Assembly: GCA_947624015.1 (NCBI GenBank)
Contig: CANQIA010000001.1
Span: 81,657 to 145,656 of the forward strand
Length of the DNA: 64,000 nucleotides
From: an uncultured Clostridia bacterium
GTDB taxonomy: Bacteria; Bacillota; Clostridia; Lachnospirales; CAG-274
Direction of reading: 5' to 3'
Shown: piece after piece, positions 1 to 8,801 of the stretch
How the letters are laid out: every line of letters begins with the position of its first letter
Numbering within the stretch: position 1 is the stretch's first letter
Notes under the pieces: model-generated
Databases searched by the model: none
What the model was told of the DNA's origin: nothing
What the model saw: only the letters and a program-made list of their open reading frames with translations
Made by a program: the position numbers and the translations under genes

Positions 1-94
1 GCCCTGCGTCTATGAGGATATTGGTATTTTCTGTTCCTATATATACACAATTGCCGCCTGAACTGCTGGCTATTGTTGCAAATTTAAGTTTCAT
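1..94 (-). CDS. walJ: WalJ/YycJ-like MBL-fold hydrolase, N-terminal fragment
   Basis: Only the first 31 codons are inside the window and the gene runs off the left edge. The translation starts [20 protein letters not shown] and continues with TENTNILIDAG, which is the usual opening of the WalJ/YycJ metallo-beta-lactamase-fold family (SSG-NC turn followed by the ILIDAG strand). The metal-binding HxHxDH motif would lie outside. The start codon shares one base with the murA stop (TGATG), so the gene is translationally coupled to murA. In Firmicutes this family is linked to cell-wall and division control, which fits the murA neighbour. The family assignment rests on a short stretch. Confidence 0.7.
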   Translation of the reverse strand, partial: MKLKFATIASSSGGNCVYIGTENTNILIDAG

Positions 95-1356
95 CAGTTT
101 TTGACCCTCTTGATGTCGGCGCCTAAGGCTTTGAGCTTGTATTCTATCTGCTCGTAGCCTCTGTCTATAAAACGGATATTGCCTATTTTGGTAGTTCCCG
201 CTGCTGCAAGCCCCGCTATTACCATAGCGGCTCCCGCTCTCAGATCCGTAGCTATTACTTCTGCGCCGTTTAGCTGAGGCACTCCGCGAATGGTAGCAAT
301 ACGACCATCTACGTTTATATCGCAGCCGAATTTCTTAAGCTGATCTATGTATTGAAAACGATTTTCCCAAACGGTTTCGGTAAGTATGCTTATGCCGTCT
401 GCCTTTGCAAGACCTGCTGCCATCTGAGGCTGAAGATCCGTGGGGAAACCGGGATATGCCATAGTCTTTACTCTTATGGCTGAAAGCCTGCCGTCTGATA
501 TAACGTCTATATAGTCGTCGCCTTCTTCTATAGTACAGCCCATTTCCCTAAGCTTGGCGGAAAGAGAATCCATATGCTTGGGTATTATGTTCCTTACCGA
601 AACGTGACCGCCGCATGCAGCGGTAGCTATCATATATGTACCTGCTTCTATCTGATCGGGTATTATCATATATTCGTTTCCGTGGAGCTTTTCGACACCT
701 GTTATCCTTATAACATCGGTACCTGCTCCCTTTATTTTTGCGCCGAGCATATTGAGAAAGTTAGCGGTATCTACTATATGAGGCTCCTTGGCGGCGTTTT
801 CTATGGTGGTAACGCCCTCTGCCATAGTGGCAGCCAGCATAATGTTGATAGTAGCTCCTACGGATACGGTATCAAGGAATATGTTTGTTCCCTTTAGCCT
901 GTCCGCCTTAAGGCTTATAATACCTGCGTCATAGTCCTCTATTATCTCTGCGCCCAAGGCTCTGAAGCCCTTAAGATGCAGGTCGATAGGTCTTGTGCCA
1001 AAATTACAGCCTCCGGGAAGAGCTACCTCTGCCCTTTTAAAGCGGGCAAGAAGCGCTCCCATAAGATAATAGGAAGCCCTTATTTTTCTGACCGAATCAA
1101 ATGTCGCATTATAGCTTTTGATAGTTGAGGAATCTATAGTGAGAGTTCTGTCGTCTATAAGCTGGCAATGGGCGCCAAGCTTGGTAAGAGAATCTTCAAG
1201 ACACTTGACGTCTTCTATTCTGGGGAGATTGTCGATAATGCATATATCATTTGCCAGAATTGCAGCGGGAATAATAGCAACCACTGCATTTTTGGCGCCG
1301 CTTATGACTACCTCGCCGTTGAGGGGATTACTCCCTTTTATTAACAAATGCTCCAT
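94..1356 (-). CDS. murA: UDP-N-acetylglucosamine 1-carboxyvinyltransferase
   Basis: First committed cytoplasmic step of peptidoglycan synthesis: transfer of enolpyruvate from PEP to UDP-GlcNAc. The 420-residue protein has the family length. It shows the N-terminal SGAKNA substrate loop (residues about 19-24) and the catalytic loop [15 protein letters not shown] with Cys117, the residue attacked by fosfomycin. An upstream in-frame start at 1383 exists, but the ATG at 1356 is preceded by GGAGAGGTG at the right distance, and that Shine-Dalgarno would lie inside the longer reading, so the shorter start is preferred. Transcribed from its own consensus promoter behind the folate genes and coupled to the walJ-like gene downstream. 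Confidence 0.96.
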   Translation of the reverse strand: MEHLLIKGSNPLNGEVVISGAKNAVVAIIPAAILANDICIIDNLPRIEDVKCLEDSLTKLGAHCQLIDDRTLTIDSSTIKSYNATFDSVRKIRASYYLMGALLARFKRAEVALPGGCNFGTRPIDLHLKGFRALGAEIIEDYDAGIISLKADRLKGTNIFLDTVSVGATINIMLAATMAEGVTTIENAAKEPHIVDTANFLNMLGAKIKGAGTDVIRITGVEKLHGNEYMIIPDQIEAGTYMIATAACGGHVSVRNIIPKHMDSLSAKLREMGCTIEEGDDYIDVISDGRLSAIRVKTMAYPGFPTDLQPQMAAGLAKADGISILTETVWENRFQYIDQLKKFGCDINVDGRIATIRGVPQLNGAEVIATDLRAGAAMVIAGLAAAGTTKIGNIRFIDRGYEQIEYKLKALGADIKRVKN

Positions 1357-1506
1357 AAAAGCACGCACCTCTCCGAAAAACACCCGATTTATATTTATTC
1401 TGCTGTATGTTTCATTATATTAAAGTAATTATATCATCAAATGATATTTTTTTAAAGCTATTTTTTATTAAAATTCAACTTTTTTATGTTATATTTGACC
1501 ATAGAT

Positions 1507-1535
1507 ATGATAACAGCAATGTATAGGTTTGTCAA
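1507..1535 (-). promoter_or_regulatory. sigma-A-type promoter of murA
   Basis: On the minus strand TTGACA (1530-1535) and TATCAT (1507-1512) are separated by exactly 17 bases. It lies between the end of folBK and the murA start, giving murA an independent start of transcription with a leader of about 150 bases that is very AT-rich. Confidence 0.8.
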
Positions 1536-1558
1536 GTTAAAAAATGGGGATATCGCCT

Positions 1559-2419
1559 TTATCCTTTAACGGTTTGACAGGTATCCGTATTCTGTCTTGC
1601 CGGGCTTACCCCGTTAAGCTCTCTGTACATTTGCAGGGCTGTCTTGCCCAATGCGTTATTCATGGCATAAGGCGCTATTTGGCAAAGGGGCTTTAGCACA
1701 AATTCACGGTTTGCCATATCTATATGGGGTATGGTAAGATCCCTTGTATCCATTACAACATCCTCATAAAGCAGTATATCCAGATCCAGTGTACGGGGAC
1801 CCCAGTGTATTTTTCTTTCTCGCTTTGCCATGGCTTCTATATGGCGGAGCTTATCCAAAAGCTGAAAGGGAGTATAAATAGTCTCTATTTTTGCAACGCT
1901 GTTTAAAAAGCTGTCCTGGTCGGCATAGCCGTAGGGTTCGGTCTCAATATAGTCCGCAGTTTTGATAAGCCTTATGTTTTCATCTGAGGAAAGCTCCTTT
2001 ACAGCCATGTCCAGATAGGCTTTCTTATCGCCTATATTGGAGCCGAGACCTATATATGAGGTATTCCATTTAAGGCACGTTTCCACGGCTACCGTTTTAA
2101 AGGGCAGTCCAATGGGAGCGGAGGGCTTGTCCACTCTCAGCTTTACCTTTTTTATATTGTATTTTTTAAGCAGCATACAGGCAAGACGATACCCAAGAGT
2201 TTCTATAAGCTTAAAAACATTGTTCTCCGTAAAATCCCTTATAAAGCGGGACACCTCCGCATAGTTTACCGCCTTATCTATATTGTCTGTATGGGCAGCC
2301 TCCTCAATATCACAGTAGAGTTCGCAGGAAATAATGAAATTCTGCCCCAGCCTGTTTTCCTCGGGCAGTACGCCGTGCTTTCCGAAACAGCTTAAGCCCT
2401 CTATTATGATCTTGTCCAT
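1559..2419 (-). CDS. folBK: dihydroneopterin aldolase / HPPK fusion
   Basis: Bifunctional folate enzyme of 286 residues. Residues 1 to about 118 are a FolB-type dihydroneopterin aldolase (opening with the IIIEGLSCFGKHGVLPEE segment, later SAPIGLPFKTVAVE). Residues about 120-270 are 6-hydroxymethyl-dihydropterin pyrophosphokinase (FolK): YIGLGSNIGDK, EPYGYADQDSFLN, then the signature HWGPRTLDLDILLY. It converts dihydroneopterin to the pyrophosphorylated pterin used by FolP, encoded immediately upstream with only one base between stop and start. FolB-FolK fusions are known in clostridia. The FolK domain is complete, with its Arg and Asp signature residues present. Confidence 0.95.
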   Translation of the reverse strand: MDKIIIEGLSCFGKHGVLPEENRLGQNFIISCELYCDIEEAAHTDNIDKAVNYAEVSRFIRDFTENNVFKLIETLGYRLACMLLKKYNIKKVKLRVDKPSAPIGLPFKTVAVETCLKWNTSYIGLGSNIGDKKAYLDMAVKELSSDENIRLIKTADYIETEPYGYADQDSFLNSVAKIETIYTPFQLLDKLRHIEAMAKRERKIHWGPRTLDLDILLYEDVVMDTRDLTIPHIDMANREFVLKPLCQIAPYAMNNALGKTALQMYRELNGVSPARQNTDTCQTVKG

Positions 2420-2420
2420 G

Positions 2421-3224
2421 CTACCACCTTCCTATAATTTTTTCCGTCATAAGTACCGCTCTCTTGTTTTCCTTTACATTGTGTACCCTTAGAAACATTG
2501 CGCCCTTAAGCACTGCTATAACGCTTGTGGCAAGGGTACCTTCGAGCCTTTCCTCCACAGGCAGATCAAGTGTGATGCCTATTAGGGACTTTCTCGATGC
2601 GCCTAAGAGGATGGGACAGCCCAGTGTATGTAGCTTTTCAAGCTCGTTTATTACAATGATGTTTTGCTCGTAGGTCTTGCCGAAGCCTATGCCCGGGTCT
2701 ATTATTATACGATCCTTGTCAAGTCCTGCTCTGACGGCATTTTTTATACCCTGTTCCATATCCTTTAATAATTCGGGCATAAAATTATGCTTTATAGGCG
2801 TGCTCCTGTTGTGCATAAGGCAAAAGGAAGCATTGTATTTTGCGGCGGTTTGAGCCATTGCCTCGTTATGCTCTGTTCCCCATATGTCGTTGAGCATATC
2901 TGCTCCCGCCTCTAAGGCTTCATGGGCTACCCTATGCTTGCAGGTATCTATTGAAAGAGGAATGTCAAATTCCCTTTTTATCTTTTCTATTACGGGTATG
3001 ACCCTTTCCAGCTCCTCTTCTATGCTTATGGGAGTATAGCCGGGGCGTGTGGATTCGCCGCCTATGTCTATGATATCTGCGCCTTCCTTTATCATTTTTT
3101 CCGTATGCCTGAGAGCGGCGTCTGGGGTATTGTGTTTTCCGCCGTCTGAAAAGCTGTCGGGTGTAATATTGAGTATGCCCATTATATATGTTCTGTTGTT
3201 GAGATCTCTGTTTCCTATTTTCAT
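2421..3224 (-). CDS. folP: dihydropteroate synthase
   Basis: Condenses the pterin pyrophosphate with p-aminobenzoate, the sulfonamide target step. The 267 residues carry the full series of TIM-barrel motifs: GILNITPDSFSDGG near the N-terminus, IDIGGESTRPG, SIDT, NDIWG, DPGIGFGK, GASRKS, and RVHNV at the C-terminus. It starts four bases after the folC-HD stop, with GAGGT of the preceding gene's 3' end as ribosome binding site, and is followed after one base by folBK. This implies a single folate transcript from the promoter near 4950. Confidence 0.97.
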   Translation of the reverse strand: MKIGNRDLNNRTYIMGILNITPDSFSDGGKHNTPDAALRHTEKMIKEGADIIDIGGESTRPGYTPISIEEELERVIPVIEKIKREFDIPLSIDTCKHRVAHEALEAGADMLNDIWGTEHNEAMAQTAAKYNASFCLMHNRSTPIKHNFMPELLKDMEQGIKNAVRAGLDKDRIIIDPGIGFGKTYEQNIIVINELEKLHTLGCPILLGASRKSLIGITLDLPVEERLEGTLATSVIAVLKGAMFLRVHNVKENKRAVLMTEKIIGRW

Positions 3225-3228
3225 TACA

Positions 3229-4908
3229 TTACCTCAATATATATTTGTTTTTGTTTTCTTCCTTCCAGCGGCATTCCTTCCGCGCGCCGCAGTATTGACA
3301 AAGTCGGGAGGTCTTGTCCGCAATGCTGAGTATATCTCCAAGATCCGTGGCGCCGCTGCTTTTTTCCCTGTGCCTTAATATGGCGGAGGCTACCAGATCT
3401 ATGGTATCCTTGTCATAGCCGCATTGTGCCATTATTTCCCTTGCCGCATTAGCGCTGCTCACATTGTGCTTCTCTCCCTCATCGGCTCTGCCTATGTCGT
3501 GGAGAAGAGCGGCTGTGTATATTATATCCCTGTCTATTTTCAATCCCTTTTCAAGGGCGATTATGTAGGCTATTCTGGCTACGTCAAGACTGTGTTCTAT
3601 GCCGTGCCGACAGAACCTTCTGTCTGTTTCCGAAGCATTGATCTTCATCATTGCCTTTTTGAATTTACCGTTGTTCAAAAGGGCGCCGTACATACTATCC
3701 CCTCTGTAATATTCGTATACATCGTTCATTATTGTAAATGTGCCGAATATCACTATCATTTCGTAACGGGCTGCTTTGTCAAGAGCCGAAGCAATATCCT
3801 CTGCCGCCTCGCAATCGGCATAGGGGGCATAGGCGCTGCAAAGCTCCTGAGAGCTTAAGGCTCTTGGGCTTTTTGGAGTAACGGTATATACCTTGTCAGC
3901 CAAGGGACCCATAATCTCAGCCATTTTGCGGTAATCCTTATCAGCCAATACTCCCGTTACGAGAGCAAGACTTCTGTTACCTCTGTACAGCCCTATATTT
4001 TCGGCAAGAGAAAGGGCGCCGTGGGGATTATGGGCTGCGTCGGCAAACACAAGGGGTTCTTCCGAAAGCTTTTCAAAGCGGTAATGCCATATTGTGTCTT
4101 CAAAGGCATTTTCAATGCGTATGTTATAGCCCATTGTTCCGAGCCGTTCAAGAGCCTCTATGGCAAGGGCGGCGTTTTCCGCTTGATTTTTGCCTAAAAG
4201 AGGTATATTGATATTCTTGTTGTTCTTGTAGTCAAATACAGTCCTGTCCGGGAAATATATTACATTTTCGGGGGCATTTGCATATGTTATATCTCCTCTT
4301 TTTTCAAGTATCCTTTTAACGCTGTCTGTCTGAGGAGAAGATACGGCTGCTCCCGTTATTATGCCTGCCTTTTCTTGGGCTATCTCTTCCACGGTATTGC
4401 CCAGAAATTTGCTGTGGTCAATGGCTATGGGCGTTATCACTGCCAAAATTTTTTTGACTGTGTTTGTAGCGTCGAGACCTCCGCCCATTCCTGCTTCTAT
4501 AACGGTAATATCGCATTTTTTCTTGTCCAGCCAATAAAAAGCGGCAGCAGTCTCTATTTCAAAGGAGGTAGGTTCTGTTCCCGATATTTTTGCGGCATTT
4601 TTGACTGCCGTAACAGCCTCGGCAAATTCCTCGGGGCTTATGGCTGCGCCGTTTACCGTAAGGGTCTCCCTTGGATCCGACACGGCAGGAGAAAAATATC
4701 TGCCTACCTTGTAGCCGTTATATATAAGACCTCTCTCTATAAACGCTCCCGTAGAGCCTTTACCGTTGGTGCCGGCAATATGTATTGCGTTGAGCCTGTT
4801 CTGAGGATCGCCCAGAACAGCCAGAAGCCTTTTTGTTGTTTCCGCTCCCGGCTTTATGCCAAGCTTTTTTGTATCATTTATATATTCAAGAGCTTTTGTA
4901 TGATCCAT
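3229..4908 (-). CDS. folC: FolC folylpolyglutamate synthase fused to an HD-domain phosphohydrolase
   Basis: 559 residues, clearly longer than the usual FolC of about 430. Residues 1 to about 400 are a Mur-ligase-type dihydrofolate/folylpolyglutamate synthase: P-loop GTNGKGS at 46-52, a VIEAGMGGGLDATN segment, and the DAAHNPHG motif of the C-terminal lobe. From about residue 402 an HD-superfamily domain follows (HGIEHSLDVAR, then LLHDIGR near 470, and RHRE) ending in a small Cys cluster (LCQYCGARKECRW). Stand-alone HD proteins with that Cys-rich tail sit next to folE or folP in many clostridia, as I recall, so the fusion is consistent with a linked role in pterin metabolism. That role is inference. 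First gene of the folate operon, with the operon's promoter directly upstream. Confidence 0.93.
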   Translation of the reverse strand: MDHTKALEYINDTKKLGIKPGAETTKRLLAVLGDPQNRLNAIHIAGTNGKGSTGAFIERGLIYNGYKVGRYFSPAVSDPRETLTVNGAAISPEEFAEAVTAVKNAAKISGTEPTSFEIETAAAFYWLDKKKCDITVIEAGMGGGLDATNTVKKILAVITPIAIDHSKFLGNTVEEIAQEKAGIITGAAVSSPQTDSVKRILEKRGDITYANAPENVIYFPDRTVFDYKNNKNINIPLLGKNQAENAALAIEALERLGTMGYNIRIENAFEDTIWHYRFEKLSEEPLVFADAAHNPHGALSLAENIGLYRGNRSLALVTGVLADKDYRKMAEIMGPLADKVYTVTPKSPRALSSQELCSAYAPYADCEAAEDIASALDKAARYEMIVIFGTFTIMNDVYEYYRGDSMYGALLNNGKFKKAMMKINASETDRRFCRHGIEHSLDVARIAYIIALEKGLKIDRDIIYTAALLHDIGRADEGEKHNVSSANAAREIMAQCGYDKDTIDLVASAILRHREKSSGATDLGDILSIADKTSRLCQYCGARKECRWKEENKNKYILR

Positions 4909-4926
4909 ATTATCACTTCCCAGATA

Positions 4927-4955
4927 AGTATATCTTATTTTTTCCCGTTATACAA
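4927..4955 (-). promoter_or_regulatory. promoter of the folate operon
   Basis: Minus strand TTGTAT (4950-4955), 17-base spacer, TATACT (4927-4932), about 20 bases upstream of the folC-HD start. It is back to back with the promoter of the divergent flavoprotein gene. Confidence 0.6.
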
Positions 4956-4962
4956 TATAAAA

Positions 4963-4991
4963 TTGTCTTTTGGCGAAATATGTGATAGTAT
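4963..4991 (+). promoter_or_regulatory. promoter of the flavoprotein gene
   Basis: TTGTCT (4963-4968), 17-base spacer, TAGTAT (4986-4991), followed closely by the AAAGGGGTGAT ribosome binding site, so the leader is very short. Confidence 0.55.
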
Positions 4992-5007
4992 AAAAAGGGG
5001 TGATTAT

Positions 5008-5526
5008 ATGAAAACATTGATAGTAAACGGCTCTCCCAGAAAAAACGGGAATACCGCTTATTTAACGGATATATTGAAGGATGACGATACCCATGTGGTA
5101 AACGTGTTCGATATGAGCTTTAAGACGTGTGTAAACTGCGGCAGATGTATAAAGGGTAGCTGCGTTTTTAATGACGACGCCTCAAGGCTTATAGAGCATA
5201 TAGATGATCACGACAGCATTATAATTGCAACGCCCTTGTATTATAATCAGCCTGCGGGACCGCTTATGTCCCTTATGTCCAGAAATCAGATAATATACAA
5301 TAAAGGCATGAAGCTAAAGCCCAAGAAGGGCGGTATTATAGTGACGGGAGGCGGAGAGACTGTGATAAATTCCGCCGATGCCGAAAGGACGATAAGGATA
5401 ATGCTTAAAAGCTGGAATACGGAAGTGGTCGCTTATGTAAGGAGCCTTGAAACGGGAAGAATACCTGCGTGGGAGGATGAAAAAGCAATAAAAGAGGCTG
5501 CGGAAATGAAGAAAAAGCTGAGTTAA
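5008..5526 (+). CDS. NADPH-dependent FMN reductase / iron-sulfur-flavoprotein-like oxidoreductase
   Basis: 172-residue flavodoxin-fold protein. The N-terminus LIVNGSPRKNGNT is the FMN-phosphate-binding loop of this superfamily. It is followed by CVNCGRCIKGSC (Cys41, 44, 47 and 52), a compact Cys motif like the 4Fe-4S ligands of iron-sulfur flavoproteins. ATPLYYNQPAGP and the GGIIVTGGG strand complete the fold. A longer open frame extends upstream but runs antisense through folC; the ATG at 5008 has AAAGGGGTGAT before it and matches the family N-terminus. The physiological electron acceptor cannot be told. It is a single-gene unit closed by a terminator hairpin. Confidence 0.85.
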   Translation: MKTLIVNGSPRKNGNTAYLTDILKDDDTHVVNVFDMSFKTCVNCGRCIKGSCVFNDDASRLIEHIDDHDSIIIATPLYYNQPAGPLMSLMSRNQIIYNKGMKLKPKKGGIIVTGGGETVINSADAERTIRIMLKSWNTEVVAYVRSLETGRIPAWEDEKAIKEAAEMKKKLS

Positions 5527-5528
5527 GC

Positions 5529-5548
5529 AAAAAGGCGCCCGCCTTTTA
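5529..5548. terminator. bidirectional terminator between convergent genes
   Basis: AAAAGGCG and CGCCTTTT form an almost loopless symmetric stem with A/T tracts on both sides. It lies exactly between the stop of the flavoprotein gene and the stop of sfsA, so it can serve both strands. Confidence 0.65.
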
Positions 5549-6226
5549 CACTACCACCCTTACACTATCCCTCAGCGTCATTTCGTTTTCGGTAACAAAG
5601 CAGTCATATGCCATGATCCTTACGCCCTGTTCATAGGCTTTTTTTAGAGCAAGGGCAAATTCTCTGTGGTTCTCGCTGTTTGGGGTAAAGTGATCCACAT
5701 CCTTCATCTGTACCACAAAGAGTATGCAGGCATTATAGCCATGCTCTAAAGCGTTCATAAGCTCGTTGACGTGCTTAACGGCTCTTTCGCTGGGCGCATC
5801 GGGAAAGCTTACCACATTGTTATTTTCAAGAGTAACGCCCTTTACCTCAACAAAGGTCTTTACATCTCCCTGCTCAACATAAAAGTCAAAACGTGAATTT
5901 TTGTACTTGAACTCTCTTTTTACAAAAGTGGCGTTTTTAAATATTATGCCCTTGTCTATTGCCTCTTCCGCCGCCTTGTTAGGCGCCTGAGAATCCATAT
6001 TAATGAGCCTGCCCTTTTTGTTTACTGCCACAAGGGAATATTTTGTTTTTCTTTTTTTATCGCTGCTCGGTTCAAGATATACCTCTGCGCCCTTTACAAG
6101 AAGCTCCTTGCACCTGCCCGTGTTCCTTACATGGCATATCTCTGTTTTGCCGTCTATTTCCACCTGAGCTATAAAGCGGTTTTCTCTAAAAATAAATTTC
6201 CCTTTTACAATGTTTTCGTATCTCAT
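5546..6226 (-). CDS. sfsA: SfsA family DNA/RNA nuclease-like protein
   Basis: 226 residues, the normal SfsA length. Family features: the N-terminal OB-like part with CHVRNTGRCKELL, the NMDSQAPNKAAEEAI segment, and the nuclease-like core SRFDFYVEQG ... FVEVKGVTLE, where Asp, Glu and Lys form a PD-(D/E)xK-type arrangement. SfsA was named for sugar-fermentation stimulation in E. coli, and its cellular role is not settled. The start overlaps the proA stop by four bases, so it is the last gene of the proline/5-FCL transcript, an unusual neighbour for it. Confidence 0.93.
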   Translation of the reverse strand: MRYENIVKGKFIFRENRFIAQVEIDGKTEICHVRNTGRCKELLVKGAEVYLEPSSDKKRKTKYSLVAVNKKGRLINMDSQAPNKAAEEAIDKGIIFKNATFVKREFKYKNSRFDFYVEQGDVKTFVEVKGVTLENNNVVSFPDAPSERAVKHVNELMNALEHGYNACILFVVQMKDVDHFTPNSENHREFALALKKAYEQGVRIMAYDCFVTENEMTLRDSVRVVV

Positions 6227-7470
6227 TTCCTTATCTGACCGTTGCCGTATATTACATACTTGGTGGTGGTCAGCTCCTTAAGTCCCATGGGTCCTCTGGC
6301 ATGGAGCTTTTGCGTGCTTATGCCTATCTCTGCGCCAAAGCCGAATTCATTGCCGTCTGTAAACCTTGTAGACGCATTTACATATACGGCTGCAGAATCT
6401 ATCTCGTTAAGAAACCGCTGGGTATTGGCATAATTTTGGCTTACTATACATTCGGAGTGTCCCGTGGAATATTTCATAATATGTTCTATTGCCTCGTCGA
6501 TACTGTCCACTACCCTTATCGCCAATATATAGTCAAGATATTCGGTAGCCCAATCCTCTTCCTTAGCAGGCTTAACGCCGTCAAGTATATTGCGCACTCT
6601 CTCGTCGCCTCTCAGCTCTACTCCCTTTTCCCTAAGCGCCTTAGCGGCAGGGGGAAGCAGCCTTTCGGCTATATTCTTATGAACAAGGAAGGTCTCGGCA
6701 GCATTGCACACTCCCGGTCTCTGAGCCTTGGCGTTTACTATAATATTGACTGCCATATCTATATCGGCGCTTTCATCGGCAAATACATGGCAATTACCTA
6801 CGCCTGTTTCTATAACGGGTACCGTAGAGTTTTGCACCACGCTTTGTATAAGACCTGCTCCGCCTCTGGGTATAAGCACGTCTATATATCCGTTCATTTT
6901 CATCATGGCGTTGGCGCTTTCTCTTGATGTATCCTCCACCAACTGAACTATATTTTCATCTATTCCCATATTTTTTATAACATTTTTAAAAAGCTCCACA
7001 ACAGCCCTGTTGGAGCAAATGGCTTCCTTGCCCCCTCTGAGTATAACGGCGCTTCCCGCCTTTATGCAAAGACCGAAGGCGTCTGAGGTAACATTGGGTC
7101 GAGCCTCGTATATTATGCCTATTACGCCTAGGGGTACTCTTTTCTGTCCCACTATAAGACCGTTAGGCAATGTTTTCATATTCTCGAACCGACCTATGGG
7201 ATCGGGCAGCTCCGCTATTTTTACAAGTCCCTCAGCCATAGAGAATATTCTGTCCTTATTAAGTGTGAGCCTGTCTGTAAGGGAGGCTTTAAGCCCTGCT
7301 TTCCTGCCGTTTTCAAGGTCTTTTTCATTGGCTGATATTATATGGATGTAATTACTTTTCAAAGCCTCTGCGCAGTTTATAAGAAGAGCGTTTTTTTCCT
7401 GTGTTGTAAGCCCTGCAACGGCTCTTTTTGCCTTTAATGCGTCATTTCCCATATCTGTTAGAGTTTTCAT
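6223..7470 (-). CDS. proA: gamma-glutamyl phosphate reductase
   Basis: Second step of proline synthesis: NADPH reduction of glutamyl-5-phosphate to the semialdehyde. 415 residues with the aldehyde-dehydrogenase-like fold: VPLGVIGIIYEARPNVTSDA, ILRGGKEA, DVLIPRGGAGLI, and the catalytic-Cys region RPGVCNAAETFLVH (VCNAxET). The C-terminal segment contains HARGPMGLKELTT. The start overlaps the 5-formyl-THF cyclo-ligase stop by four bases and the end overlaps sfsA by four bases. proB is two genes upstream. Confidence 0.97.
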   Translation of the reverse strand: MKTLTDMGNDALKAKRAVAGLTTQEKNALLINCAEALKSNYIHIISANEKDLENGRKAGLKASLTDRLTLNKDRIFSMAEGLVKIAELPDPIGRFENMKTLPNGLIVGQKRVPLGVIGIIYEARPNVTSDAFGLCIKAGSAVILRGGKEAICSNRAVVELFKNVIKNMGIDENIVQLVEDTSRESANAMMKMNGYIDVLIPRGGAGLIQSVVQNSTVPVIETGVGNCHVFADESADIDMAVNIIVNAKAQRPGVCNAAETFLVHKNIAERLLPPAAKALREKGVELRGDERVRNILDGVKPAKEEDWATEYLDYILAIRVVDSIDEAIEHIMKYSTGHSECIVSQNYANTQRFLNEIDSAAVYVNASTRFTDGNEFGFGAEIGISTQKLHARGPMGLKELTTTKYVIYGNGQIRK

Positions 7471-8000
7471 ATTATCCTCCTTTCGGTGGCTATACCGTCA
7501 ACCGCAATATCATATTCATCATAGGGCAGGCTGTCCGTTATCTGCTTTTCATAGCAAAATCCCAGAGCAGCCATATATTCCTTGCCTTTCAGATACCTGT
7601 CGTAATAGCCTCCGCCATAGCCAAGTCTGTATCCGTTTTTGTCAAAGGCAAGTCCCGGCACCGCTATAAGAGTACCTTTATTTGGCGTAAGTATTTTGTC
7701 CGTATCATATTTAGGCTCGGGTATGCCGTATCGGTTTGGTTCAAGCTCAGCAAGAGAGCCTATTTTTATAAATACCATTTCCCCCTTATCTCTCATAAGA
7801 GGAACAGCAACTATTTTATTATCCCTTAGCGCCGTTTCTATAAAATGCCTTGTACCTATCTCCGTGCCGCAGCTTACAAATGAAAATACGGCGGAGGCGT
7901 TTTTGTAAATGTCGATACCGAATATATGGGGCGTTATATTATGGGGTATGATATTTTTTCTTATTTCTTTAAATTTTTTTCTCAGTTCTGTCTTATTCAT
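7467..8000 (-). CDS. 5-formyltetrahydrofolate cyclo-ligase
   Basis: Converts 5-formyl-THF to 5,10-methenyl-THF with ATP. 177 residues. It has an N-terminal basic helix (NKTELRKKFKEIRK), the central VPGLAFDKNGYRLGYGGGYYDRYL segment that is the family signature, and the C-terminal YDIAVDGIATE. It is wedged between proB (8-base overlap) and proA (4-base overlap), so it must be co-translated with the proline enzymes even though it belongs to folate metabolism. Confidence 0.95.
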   Translation of the reverse strand: MNKTELRKKFKEIRKNIIPHNITPHIFGIDIYKNASAVFSFVSCGTEIGTRHFIETALRDNKIVAVPLMRDKGEMVFIKIGSLAELEPNRYGIPEPKYDTDKILTPNKGTLIAVPGLAFDKNGYRLGYGGGYYDRYLKGKEYMAALGFCYEKQITDSLPYDEYDIAVDGIATERRII

Positions 8001-8799
8001 TTTTGTTGCCTACAAAAAGCGTACCTACTCTGCCGCCCTCCAGTATTTCGTGTATGATATCGGGACTTTCTCCCGATGCGATCACCATATCTATACCTCT
8101 CTTGCCCAGAAAGTCCGCAGCCTGTACCTTTGTTATCATTCCGCCTGTGCCGAATATGGATGCGGAGCCTCCCGCAAGGGAATATATCTCATCCGTTATT
8201 TCAGGTACAACGTCTATTATCCTTGCCCTTTCGTCTTTATTGGGATCGGCTGTGTACATTCCGTCTATGTCGGAAAGTATTATGAGCAGATCTCCCTTTA
8301 CTATTGCCGCAACATAGGCGGAAAGCGTATCGTTATCCGAAAATTCGTTGAACTCGTCTGTGGCGACGGTATCATTTTCGTTTACGATAGGTATAACGCT
8401 AAGCTCAAAAAGCTTGTTAAAGGTATTGCTTGCGTTCCTCTTTTTGTGTTCCGCATCGAATACGGGCTTAGTAAGAAGTATCTGAGCTATTTTCTGGTTG
8501 TATTCTCCGAAAAATCTTTCGTACATCTGCATAAGTATCGCCTGACCTACGGCAGAAGACGCCTGCTTGCCTATTACGTCTCTGGGTCTTTCCTCAAGCC
8601 CAAGCTTTTCCGCTCCTACGGCTATGGCTCCCGACGATACCAGCACCACGTCTATGCCTCTGTTTCTAAGATCCGTAAGCACTCTTGCCAGACGTTCCAT
8701 TTTCTTTAGGTTAAAACGACCGTTTTCATAGGTAAGAGATGTTGTGCCTACCTTTATTATTATTCTTTTGTAATTTTGTATCCGCTCTCTGTAATCCAT
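7993..8799 (-). CDS. proB: glutamate 5-kinase, short form without PUA domain
   Basis: First step of proline synthesis. 268 residues, only the amino-acid-kinase domain; the C-terminal PUA domain of the 367-residue E. coli type is absent, as in a number of Firmicutes. Visible motifs: IIKVGTTSL at the N-terminus, VSSGAIAVG, the NENDTVATDE substrate segment, FSDNDTLSAYVA, LLIILSDIDGMYTADP, and GTGGMITKVQAA. The gene overlaps the following cyclo-ligase by 8 bases and begins two bases after the upstream transporter gene stops, so the block behaves as one operon. Confidence 0.96.
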   Translation of the reverse strand: MDYRERIQNYKRIIIKVGTTSLTYENGRFNLKKMERLARVLTDLRNRGIDVVLVSSGAIAVGAEKLGLEERPRDVIGKQASSAVGQAILMQMYERFFGEYNQKIAQILLTKPVFDAEHKKRNASNTFNKLFELSVIPIVNENDTVATDEFNEFSDNDTLSAYVAAIVKGDLLIILSDIDGMYTADPNKDERARIIDVVPEITDEIYSLAGGSASIFGTGGMITKVQAADFLGKRGIDMVIASGESPDIIHEILEGGRVGTLFVGNKNE

Positions 8800-8801
8800 G
8801 T

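Noticed and set aside
4375..5007. Long open upstream extension of the flavoprotein gene
   Set aside because: It is antisense to folC, lacks a binding site, and the ATG at 5008 has a strong one and matches the family N-terminus.
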